From a virus: 35,834 bases of DNA. The notes under the pieces were generated by a model. The model saw nothing but the letters and a program-made list of their open reading frames with translations. It did no database searches and was not told the DNA's origin. Of this stretch, positions 29,551-35,834 are shown piece after piece. Position numbers and translations under genes: made by a program. Location: IMG/VR virus record IMGVR_UViG_3300042090_001408, positions 1-35,834 of that record, one strand, 5' to 3'. Positions within the stretch are counted from its first letter, which is position 1. Each line of letters starts with the position of its first letter.

Positions 29551-31531
29551 AGGCTGTTGTTGCTGGGGCTGCTCTTGACCGCCTTGTTGGCCGCCGGCTT
29601 GACCCATGACCTGCATCACAAAATCATTGCTCATAGCTGTGCGTTTGGCGTCGGCTTTTTCCTCGTTTTCTTTGCCTTCTTGCTGATAGTCGAACGATTC
29701 CAACTCCGCCATTTTGAGAGCAGTCTCGATTTCACCATATTTACCGATAACATCAACAAGCTTCTCGAGAGCTTCCATCTTAGCTTTAGTAGCCATTGCC
29801 CGATTGTGGGTGATTTCGGATAGTCTTTCTTCAAAGAGTCCGATGTCGGCTTCGGCTCTACCGTGTCGCTCTCTAGCAGTTGCGATGTTCGCAGCGGCTT
29901 TAGAATAGAGTTCTTTGATTTTCGCTTCTTCCAGAACATGGGATACCGTTTGTGCGTGTTCAGCTTGAGCCGCGGCGGCTTCCTCTTGTTTAACCAAGAG
30001 TTCAACAAGTTCGTTTTTGCCTTGGATGACTGCGCGTTTAGCAATCTCCGATGGAGGAATTATGCCACCAAGAGCCGTATTGAGTTCCATCCACTGGGCG
30101 AACTCTTGTTGTTTCTGTATCGCTGTATTAAGCCCTTCTTCGACGATTACCTGGAACTTAGCAAAGATGTGACTGTAGAAATATTCGCTCGGCTCTTCGC
30201 CAATGAGCAAGGAGACTTTCGCCGCATTCCAATTATTCAGCACGATCTGAAGCATTCTCTCGCCGAGAAGTTTCAGAGAATAGTCCCACTGGTCAAAGTA
30301 TTTCTGGAGAACCATGAGATTAGCGGCCTGTTTGAGAAGAACAGTCAGCGTCGATGCTTGCTTATCTTCCTGCGCAGACCAGTTCTCGAGATTGATCCCT
30401 GAAGTCGAGAAGATCAAATTCGCCATTTGATCAGCGAGGGCCATATCAGACTCCGGAACACCCGACGGCATGATCTTTTCGACATCGGCCATGTCATAGC
30501 CTTCGTTGACAAGGACATCCCAGCCCTGGCCGGACTTCTTCAAGTTGTCTTCGTTGGCCACTGCTCCGACTTTGCGCTTCCATCCTGCGTTGATTGTCGC
30601 TTCGGTGATATCATGGTTCAGGATGATTCGGCGATTCATCAAGAACTGGGGATCTCGCATTGTTTTCACAAGCGATCTCACCCGAAGATCGTAGTAGTTT
30701 ATGTGCGGCTCATAATTCCAGAACACAGGTATAAAAGGGCAGTTATCAAACCCGAGAGGATTGTCGCCTTGAAACATGATCTGATCATTGAGTACCACCG
30801 CTAGTTTCCAACATGGTGTCTCTACTTCGGCGAGTTCCATGTCGGGGATTGCATACAGAATTTGGTCTAAATCGGCATTCTTCTCTGAGAAGTCGAAGAA
30901 TTGGTTTCTAGTTCTACTATATAATCGCTTTTTCTTCCTCTTCCATTTGTACCATACATAGCTGAGTACCATAAGATCGTTACGGGCCATGTTGTAGTTT
31001 TCCGGCAAGAAATAAAATGACCCGTAACGCTGTGGCGTGCCAGCCATAGGTGCTATGTTCCCGATTTTATCGGGGAATCGATTTTCTGCTTCCTTCTTCG
31101 AGATGTATTCCTGGCACCATACAAATTGCGCGTCGCTCATATCTGGCGATCGGAAATAAGGATCGACAAGGAATGCGTTGTATTCCCAGATTTTGAGTTT
31201 CAAACACCCCTGCGCCGGATCGTCACCGACGTAATCGAGATAGGGCTGAAGCAAGACCATTCCGGACACCGCGGAGAGTTCGCAAGCTTTACTAAATTGC
31301 TCGTTGATCCCTTCGACATTTGAGACGTGCGTTATGATCCGGGTATATTGATCCGTAGTATGCGGATCTGCGCCTTCCGCCGGGATGTAATTGATCGAAC
31401 GCCTGTGCTGACGCTGGTAGCCAGTGACCATATTCACTGGCTGTTGGATCAGGTTGAAATAGAAGTTCTGATAAGAAAATGAGGGAGTGAAGTTGAAGTA
31501 GCGATTGATGAAAGTTTGAGCATTCTTGTTA
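29542..31531 (-). CDS. P22-type portal protein, main exon (exon 3)
   Basis: This exon encodes about 663 residues. It starts after the group I intron with NKNAQTFINRYFNFTPSFSY and continues into QQPVNMVTGYQRQHRRSINY, the conserved start of P22-like portals. GSFYFLPENYNMARNDL lies in the middle, LNHDITEATINAGWKRK near residue 270, and a long helical, Gln-rich C-terminal barrel closes the protein (QQGGQEQPQQQQ). The portal is the dodecamer through which DNA is packaged and ejected. With exons 1 and 2 the total is 712 residues, close to the 725 of P22. A GTG at 31437 inside this exon could be mistaken for the start, but the reading frame clearly continues upstream to the intron. Confidence 0.85.
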
Positions 31532-31719
31532 CTCGTTTTTCACGGGGCTAGTCATTTCTGCTAACCTCAAAGCCTTTCGTTGCTTTGATCGGACTGTCGC
31601 ATACCTTTCGGTCCATTCCACTCAGTCTCTCACGGTCCCTATTGGGTTCCGCCTTGTCGCCATGCCATTTGGTTTAGGCTTCCAAGTCAATCAGGAACAG
31701 TTTAAACAGGCCCTAAACC
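31532..31719 (-). mobile_element. Mini group I intron in the portal gene (~188 nt)
   Basis: P1 forms between exon CAGGCTT (31726-31720) and guide GGGCCTG (31713-31707) with U-G at the splice site. Core parts follow in order: P3 GTTCC/GGAAT, P5-like GCC/GGC, P6 CCC-AATA-GGG, P7 GACTG/CAGTC, P8 ACC-GAAA-GGT and P9 AAAGC/GCTTT. AGAGACTGAGTGG and GACAGTCC match the usual P7 surroundings. The last intron base is G (31532). Splicing there joins GCA GGC TT to T AAC AAG and restores the portal frame. It has no internal open frame. At 188 nt it is near the lower size limit for this class. Confidence 0.8.
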
Positions 31720-31760
31720 AAGCCTGCATAAAAGAGTGAATCAATATTACTCTGATTCCA
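31720..31760 (-). CDS. Portal protein exon 2
   Basis: Forty-one bases encode WNQSNIDSLFYAG plus two bases of the split codon completed by exon 3. The peptide fits the region before the RF..GD-type segment of P22-like portals. It is in frame with exon 3 after splicing, but not with exon 1, from which it is separated by the 46-base insertion. An in-frame TAG lies just upstream (31767-31765). Confidence 0.6.
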
Positions 31761-31806
31761 GCGCTAATTCTCTTTTATTAACAGGCCCGCAATAATCCAT
31801 CATTAA
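31761..31806 (-). other. 46-base frame-breaking insertion in the portal gene
   Basis: Removing 31806-31761 joins GAG CAG GCT to TGG AAT CAG and gives a continuous portal sequence (...PIEQA-WNQSNID...). With the insertion, the exon 1 frame runs into TAA at 31749-31747. The insert begins after CAGGCTT and contains GGGCCTGTTAA, the same pair of words as the group I intron's P1 (CAGGCTT, then GGGCCTGTTTAA). It may be an intron remnant, a second splicing signal, a bypass or frameshift element, or a disrupting mutation. Confidence 0.55.
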
Positions 31807-31914
31807 AGCCTGCTCAATTGGTTGAAACTTAGAATAAAGATTGTCAAGCCATTGACGCACATTGCCTTGATTTGGCTCAAGGGCGTTATTCCAAGGGGGG
31901 TAATAGAAGCTCAA
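31807..31914 (-). CDS. Portal protein exon 1 (TTG start)
   Basis: Thirty-six codons start at TTG (31914), with GGAGG seven bases upstream and 25 bases after the HNH stop. The peptide MSFYYPPWNNALEPNQGNVR, then QWLDNLYSKFQPIEQA, is the helical N-terminus expected of the portal clip and wing. No ATG or GTG in frame is available. If the 46-base insertion is not bypassed, translation would add LMMDYCGPVNKRELALESE and stop, giving a useless 55-residue product. Confidence 0.55.
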
Positions 31915-31939
31915 CTCGGCCCTCCGGTAAGTAAATTTT

Positions 31940-32563
31940 TCACTTACTTACTTTATAGCCGTATTGCTCCAAAAACTCAACGTAGTATTTTATTTTGTCT
32001 TCTACTCTCTGACCGTATGGTTGCCATGTAGACCAAAGTTCTAAATTTTCTGGTCGATTGTCATTTCGAATTCCATTAATGTGGTGTACTCTTTCATGAT
32101 CATATAGCTCTCTTCCGAGTTTTTGCTCCATTACGATATGATGCTCATATCGGGATATTTGTTTACCGGTTTCTGGGTCTTTCATCCAAAATTTTCGATA
32201 TCCCTTTATATTTACGTATCCACTGCCTTTTGGAGCTTTCCCAAAATCATGATTTTCGGAGAGTCCTTGCCGAATCCGAAGTTTTTTATTGTATTCTTTT
32301 TTTATTCGTTCTCTATAAATTTGGAAACCTTCAGAATTTTTTTCTTTTAAATCTTTATAAGAACATTTAGAGCATTTTTTGTAATGTACACGTCTAAAAA
32401 AAACTTCTCCGCAATCTTCGCATTTACAAGAAATTTTACATTCCTTACATCGTTTTAATCTTCGTCCTGTTAAATCCTTCCCACAAACATCACATGTATT
32501 TTTTTTCTTGATGTAATTTTGTCGATGATAATCTTGATGATAAATTTTTTTTAGGTCGCTCAT
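31940..32563 (-). CDS. HNH homing endonuclease with zinc-finger N-terminus
   Basis: This 207-residue protein has repeated Cys pairs in residues 20-90 (CDVCG, CKECKISCKCEDC, CSKC) that form zinc ribbons. The HNH core follows: YEHHIVMEQKLGRELYDHER, then VHHINGIRNDNRPENLELWS. The base composition is strikingly AT-rich compared with the flanking terminase and portal genes, a sign of recent arrival. It is free-standing between terL and portal, 25 bases before exon 1. It may have mobilised the nearby intron or insertion. The 77 bases upstream (32564-32640) are AT-rich and hold no gene. Confidence 0.88.
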   Translation of the reverse strand: MSDLKKIYHQDYHRQNYIKKKNTCDVCGKDLTGRRLKRCKECKISCKCEDCGEVFFRRVHYKKCSKCSYKDLKEKNSEGFQIYRERIKKEYNKKLRIRQGLSENHDFGKAPKGSGYVNIKGYRKFWMKDPETGKQISRYEHHIVMEQKLGRELYDHERVHHINGIRNDNRPENLELWSTWQPYGQRVEDKIKYYVEFLEQYGYKVSK

Positions 32564-32640
32564 ATATCCCCATTTGCTTTTGGGTTATATATTAATGAAT
32601 ATCATGATTTATGCACATAGAATTGTAAGCAAAAAGATAA

Positions 32641-33969
32641 TTAAATCATGAACCTCTGCGGCCCCGTCGGCTGAGGAATGATCTGATCTCTCTGACGGCC
32701 CAAATTTCGACCAAAACCAGGCGCGTCGACCTTGGGTACTCTCATAGTAGACTTGCCCTTTAAAAACGATCTAACGGCGTATCTTAGGGCATCCACGGCG
32801 TGATCGTTCTCTTTGAATGGTTCATCGAGGCCGCGAGCTGATTTCTTAGGGTCCCAGACATAGCCTTCCATCTCACGGATTAGATTCGGGCATGATTCAC
32901 AGATCGTTAGTGAACCTTCGGCGAGAAGATTGGTCATCGTCATAATGCCGTTATAGACATCGTTGTCGGCATGAACGGCGCGGATGCCAATATGCCGCAG
33001 TTCTACCTGAAACGCCTCAGCCGATGGATCGATATAGCAAGCGCGGACGCTGTATCCATCGAAGAACGCTACGAGGTCTCTAGCGAATTCTGAGTTCCGT
33101 TTCTGTCGACCCATTTTCTCGGAGTCCCAGTAATATTCCTTTTCGACCCACATATGTGCGCCTTCTTGGGCGTAGTTGCCGCTACTGAATCCTAGTAATA
33201 CACATGCGAAGGCATTAGACGCGCCGTAATCGATGCCAGCGATCCAGAACTCCGCAGCGCGAGGAGGACGTTTAACGACGTGGATCTTCTTATCGAGGAA
33301 GTCGAAGATCGCGCCTTCAGCGAGGCACCATTCTCCGAGGTAATTTCGGCGGTAGAAAAGGCCGGTGAGAGTTTCTCTTAAAGTCTGTTTGAAGTCCTCA
33401 GATAGATAAGGATTATCATCAACACCAAAATGTAGAGCATAGTATTTTTTGTCTCCCCCGTCTGCACGATCGATTAGGCTTTCTTTGATGATATGCGACG
33501 GCTGAACTGGGTTCATCGATGCGAACATTTGTGAATGCGGCATTGAAAGCCTTGTGATGATCATCTGTATCACAGATTCCGGATAAAGAGTAAACTCGTC
33601 GCAATAACAAAGATCGAAAGTTTTCCCTTGAATAGGTCCCATCGCTCGTTCATCTTTTGCGCCAAGGCAGTTGATGACTTTGTTGCCAAAGCGAAGCTCT
33701 TTTTTTCCTGGAAACCAAGTGCAAAAAGTCCGAAACATACCCAACTGCTTCGATTCAAAAAGCAACTGAATGGCGTTGTCGTATATTGTCTCGAGTGTGT
33801 GTCCTATCATCCAAATCTGGGTTCCTGGGCAATCATGCACCGCTTTCATGAATCGGAACAAAGTGCAAACTGTTTTGCCGCTGCGTACCGATCCATGCGC
33901 TAGATTAAATTTCGCATTGCTGTTTAGAATGAACTCTACCTGTTTAGGTGCAAAAGGCTCAGAATACAT
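32641..33969 (-). CDS. terL: Terminase large subunit
   Basis: This is 442 residues from the ATG at 33969 (MYSEPFAPKQVEFI, the usual start motif). A TTG at 34038 would add 23 poorly fitting residues. Walker A is GSVRSGKT (26-33) and Walker B ends in CDE (about 123-125). The nuclease domain has GIDYGASNAFACVLLG, then YIDPSAEAF and a closing NDHAVDALRYAV. All acidic residues expected of the RNase H-like nuclease are present. It pumps DNA through the portal and cuts it at the end of packaging. It pairs with the terS gene upstream. Confidence 0.92.
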   Translation of the reverse strand: MYSEPFAPKQVEFILNSNAKFNLAHGSVRSGKTVCTLFRFMKAVHDCPGTQIWMIGHTLETIYDNAIQLLFESKQLGMFRTFCTWFPGKKELRFGNKVINCLGAKDERAMGPIQGKTFDLCYCDEFTLYPESVIQMIITRLSMPHSQMFASMNPVQPSHIIKESLIDRADGGDKKYYALHFGVDDNPYLSEDFKQTLRETLTGLFYRRNYLGEWCLAEGAIFDFLDKKIHVVKRPPRAAEFWIAGIDYGASNAFACVLLGFSSGNYAQEGAHMWVEKEYYWDSEKMGRQKRNSEFARDLVAFFDGYSVRACYIDPSAEAFQVELRHIGIRAVHADNDVYNGIMTMTNLLAEGSLTICESCPNLIREMEGYVWDPKKSARGLDEPFKENDHAVDALRYAVRSFLKGKSTMRVPKVDAPGFGRNLGRQRDQIIPQPTGPQRFMI

Positions 33970-34132
33970 GGATGAACCCGCATTGACTAAAGACGATTTG
34001 ATCAAGCTGATTGCCGATCGAATCGAGAAGATGGACAACTTGCCCGAGCATATTATGCTTCAGGCGACGAATCATTATGATCACTATTCGTTGTTGATTT
34101 TGATTCAAGCGGTTTTGAAGATACAGTCTTGA
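33968..34132 (+). CDS. Possible antisense small protein
   Basis: This 54-codon plus-strand frame has a natural-looking sequence: MDEPALTKDDLIKLIADRIE, then KMDNLPEHIMLQATNHYDHY and SLLILIQAVLKIQS. It begins opposite the terL start and runs across the terL-terS junction. The composition resembles a real helical protein more than a shadow frame. No good ribosome site is seen (AAAGG lies 12 bases upstream). If real, it means the 83 bases between terS and the terL ATG hold a gene on the other strand. Confidence 0.4.
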   Translation: MDEPALTKDDLIKLIADRIEKMDNLPEHIMLQATNHYDHYSLLILIQAVLKIQS

Positions 34133-34523
34133 AGAACTGAGTGAGCGATGCGAGTTTATCAGTATCGAGTTCGGTTATTTCTTTCGGTTTATCCCATCCG
34201 AATTTATTTCTCATAAACATTTGGTAAAGGGCAGTCTCGCTCTTTTTTTTCCCTTCCATCATGTCCGTTCCTTTCTTTTCCCATAGGAGATATGACTTGC
34301 AATCTGCCACTTCTTTTTTCTGGGGGTCCAAAACCTGTGGCATTTCGTTCATGTATTTTTCGATGGTTCGATAGGTACAAAGAAATTCACCGTCGACCTC
34401 AAAATACCAGCCTCGTTTGTCTTTTCCAGATGCTAAATGAGCGCAATAATCTTCATAAGCTTTTATTTTAAGATCTTCATCTTTCAGTTTAACTGCGTGC
34501 TTATTCTTTTTAGGCCCACCCAT
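34053..34523 (-). CDS. terS: Terminase small subunit-like protein
   Basis: This 156-residue protein starts GGPKKNKHAVKLKDEDLKIK. A YRTIEKYMNEMP helix is followed by SYLLWEKKGTDMMEGKKKSE and TALYQMFMRNKFGWDKPK, the last matching the conserved KN.FGW-type end of small terminase DNA-binding proteins. The tail is Ser/Thr-rich. The GAGGTATAA site fits its ATG. It lies directly upstream of terL, as usual, and opposite the divergent rightward promoter at 34581. Confidence 0.8.
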   Translation of the reverse strand: MGGPKKNKHAVKLKDEDLKIKAYEDYCAHLASGKDKRGWYFEVDGEFLCTYRTIEKYMNEMPQVLDPQKKEVADCKSYLLWEKKGTDMMEGKKKSETALYQMFMRNKFGWDKPKEITELDTDKLASLTQFFKTVSSKPLESKSTTNSDHNDSSPEA

Positions 34524-34580
34524 TTATACCTCACAAATCGCTATCAAACCATTTTTTGGAATTAAAATAAAGTCTAGATC

Positions 34581-34609
34581 TTGCGAACATGTACCATATA
34601 TAGTATACT
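34581..34609 (+). promoter_or_regulatory. Sigma70-like promoter with shared element
   Basis: TTGCGA (34581-34586), 17 bases and TATACT (34604-34609) drive the DUF932 gene. The end of the spacer and the -10 box read CATATATAGTATACT. The shared element is here in inverted orientation, TGTACCATAT (34590-34599). The palindrome at 34607-34622 begins inside the -10 box. Confidence 0.75.
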
Positions 34610-34622
34610 GACAGTTGTCAGT
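34607..34622. promoter_or_regulatory. Palindromic operator candidate
   Basis: ACTGACA-GT-TGTCAGT is a perfect seven-base inverted repeat with a two-base centre. It overlaps the -10 end and the expected start site of the DUF932 promoter. A dimeric repressor bound here would block initiation. The symmetry is seen; the function is inferred. Confidence 0.6.
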
Positions 34623-34641
34623 AACCAATGGAGGCGAACTG

Positions 34642-35415
34642 ATGAGACATCTAACAGAACAAATGCTCCGAGAAGAGGCTCCGTCCATCTTCTCAGTAGA
34701 CTACAGCGCAAAGCTGACCGACAAATATGTCCAGATCCCGACGATCGAGAGCGTCCGCGCTTTGCGTGAAGTGGGATACCTGCCGATCATGGCAAGCGAA
34801 ACCCGTTCCAAAGATCCTATGGGCGTATCCCATGCGAAGCACATGATCCGATTCCGTCGCGAGACTGAGCCGGAAGTTGGAGGAATCGTGCCTGAGCTGA
34901 TCCTGGTCAATTCCCATAACGGAACAGCTGCCTATAACATCCGAGGCGGTGTCTACCGCTTCGTGTGTGCGAACGGCCTTGTCGTTGGTAACGATCATTT
35001 CTCCGCGAGCATAAAGCACATCGGGAACGCCGTTGAACGCGTTGTCGAGGAATCTGGAAAGATCCAGGCGACATTCCCCGAGATGATGCAGATCTGCGAT
35101 CAGTGGTCTAAAATCCAGCTGACCAAAGAACAGCAATTGGCCTATGGGTCCGCTGCATTGCTTTTGAAGTACGATTCTCTGGAGGATGCACCGATCAAAG
35201 CGGATTCGATCATCCAGGTTCGTAGATTTGGAGACATGGGCAACGATGTCTTCACGACATTCAATCGAGTCCAAGAGAATCTGATCCGCGGAGGTATCCG
35301 ATATAGGCAGAATCGTAGAAGAAATTCGACGAGGAATGTTACTTCGGTAAATGAGAATCTGAGGATAAATAAGGCTCTTTGGATGTTGACTGAGAAACTA
35401 GCACAGGCTGTATAA
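34642..35415 (+). CDS. DUF932 family protein
   Basis: This is 257 residues from the ATG at 34642, with GGAGG eight bases upstream. A TTG further up would overlap the operator. The sequence has MASETRSKDPMGVSHAKHMI early, then PELILVNSHNGTAAYNIRGG, then VYRFVCANGLVVGNDHFSAS, the DUF932 signature, followed by IKHIGNAVERVV. These are widespread in phages and plasmids. Some plasmid and archaeal relatives are linked to regulation or single-strand handling, but no activity is proved. It has its own promoter and terminator and so forms a single-gene unit. Confidence 0.85.
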   Translation: MRHLTEQMLREEAPSIFSVDYSAKLTDKYVQIPTIESVRALREVGYLPIMASETRSKDPMGVSHAKHMIRFRRETEPEVGGIVPELILVNSHNGTAAYNIRGGVYRFVCANGLVVGNDHFSASIKHIGNAVERVVEESGKIQATFPEMMQICDQWSKIQLTKEQQLAYGSAALLLKYDSLEDAPIKADSIIQVRRFGDMGNDVFTTFNRVQENLIRGGIRYRQNRRRNSTRNVTSVNENLRINKALWMLTEKLAQAV

Positions 35416-35421
35416 CCCAAT

Positions 35422-35443
35422 GGGGGACCAATCCCCCTTTTTT
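35422..35443 (+). terminator. Intrinsic terminator after the DUF932 gene
   Basis: GGGGGA-CCAA-TCCCCC is followed by six T. It is a standard intrinsic terminator, six bases after the DUF932 stop. Confidence 0.9.
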
Positions 35444-35488
35444 AAAAACTGGGTGACTTTTCAGTCATTCTTAACAGGAGAAAAAATT

Positions 35489-35734
35489 ATGAACTATACC
35501 GATGAGTCGGTAAGAAAAGTCTACAACAATCTATATCAATGGCTGGACGATGTTATAATTAATAAGCGATGCGGAACGAAAATTCTTTGCGCGATGCTTA
35601 TACAGCTTGGGATCAAAGTCGCATATTCTTCAGCGCCAAAATATGAAGAAGCGGAAGAATTTCTCGAACACACATTTAATCATTTCAAGATGGAAGTTGC
35701 TCTACAAATGGGAGAGAAATCCAATGGCGACTAG
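35489..35734 (+). CDS. Hypothetical small protein
   Basis: This is 81 residues from the ATG at 35489, with AGGAG nine bases upstream. A longer frame that starts in the terminator is unlikely. The sequence is helical with a central hydrophobic core (RCGTKILCAMLIQLGIKVAY), and charged ends. The next gene starts inside its last codons. Confidence 0.65.
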   Translation: MNYTDESVRKVYNNLYQWLDDVIINKRCGTKILCAMLIQLGIKVAYSSAPKYEEAEEFLEHTFNHFKMEVALQMGEKSNGD

Positions 35735-35834
35735 AGGGATCTATTTAATCCGAATACGGAAAAAGTACGAGGAGATGAGCCAGTATTTCTATTGCCATTG
35801 GGACAACTATCCCGAAGGCGCTGCGGAATATTTT
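35724..35834 (+). CDS. Hypothetical phage protein, partial at the right end
   Basis: Thirty-seven codons are visible, from an ATG overlapping the previous gene to the end of the window. The start MATRGIYLIRIRKKYEEMSQ, then YFYCHWDNYPEGAAEYF, fits a small conserved phage family with a FYCHWDNYPEG-type motif. The remainder lies outside the window. Function is unknown. Confidence 0.6.
   Translation, partial: MATRGIYLIRIRKKYEEMSQYFYCHWDNYPEGAAEYF

Noticed and set aside
31747-31914. A separate 55-residue protein ending ...RELALESE as a gene in its own right
   Set aside because: Its first 36 residues fit the portal N-terminus and the tail coincides with the 46-base insertion, so it is treated as a broken portal start.
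33970-34038. TTG-initiated N-terminal extension of the terminase
   Set aside because: The extra 23 residues do not fit terminase starts, while MYSEPFAPKQ does.

Overview
The window is most of the structural half of a tailed double-stranded DNA phage (Caudoviricetes) with, most likely, a short tail. It carries terminase small and large subunits, a P22-type portal, a scaffold-like protein, an N4-gp56-type major capsid protein, head-tail connector proteins, a large internal or ejection protein and four tail-fibre genes. I see no integrase, endolysin or replisome genes and no ribosomal RNA. The strong GGAGG ribosome binding sites and sigma70-like promoters point to a bacterial host. The host cannot be named from the sequence. 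Both ends of the window are cut inside the genome.

Layout. Late genes run leftward on the minus strand in several blocks: terS-terL-HNH-portal-four Y RNA-like ncRNAs-Ro60 (34.5 to 27 kb); scaffold-capsid-connectors-tail (24.4 to 15.4 kb); internal and ejection proteins (13.8 to 9.5 kb); tail fibres followed by a train of small accessory genes (8.1 to 0.8 kb). Rightward islands sit between these blocks: 0.02-0.7 kb (phosphoesterase), 8.2-9.5 kb (small proteins), 13.8-15.4 kb (IS30-like HTH proteins and a ParB-like protein), 24.5-27 kb (conserved hypotheticals, an SPFH protein, two tRNAs, a structured RNA and a third HTH protein) and 34.6 kb to the right end (a DUF932 protein and others).

Most notable content. 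(1) A phage Ro60 (TROVE-vWA) gene is preceded directly by four tandem Y RNA-like transcripts. All four share one internal-loop motif inside helices that differ in sequence but keep pairing, and each ends in a U-run. One contains a circularly permuted tRNA mimic whose acceptor stem is closed by a UUCG tetraloop. (2) The 991-residue internal virion protein ends in a RelA/SpoT-type nucleotidyltransferase domain. (3) The portal gene is split by a mini group I intron of about 188 nt and by a separate frame-breaking insertion of 46 nt that resembles the intron's own P1 region. A free-standing HNH endonuclease gene lies just upstream. (4) The three best promoters share a -10 region and a 10-bp element (ATATGGTACA), which suggests one regulator for three rightward islands.

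How the parts fit together. Packaging, capsid and connector genes follow the usual late order, often with ATGA or TAATG overlaps. The rightward islands look like accessory or early modules inserted between late blocks. The Ro60/Y RNA module, the tRNAs and the SPFH protein suggest that the phage intervenes in host RNA handling and membrane physiology, while the RelA/SpoT domain is placed so that it could be delivered with the DNA. These functional statements are inferences from domain content and gene position.
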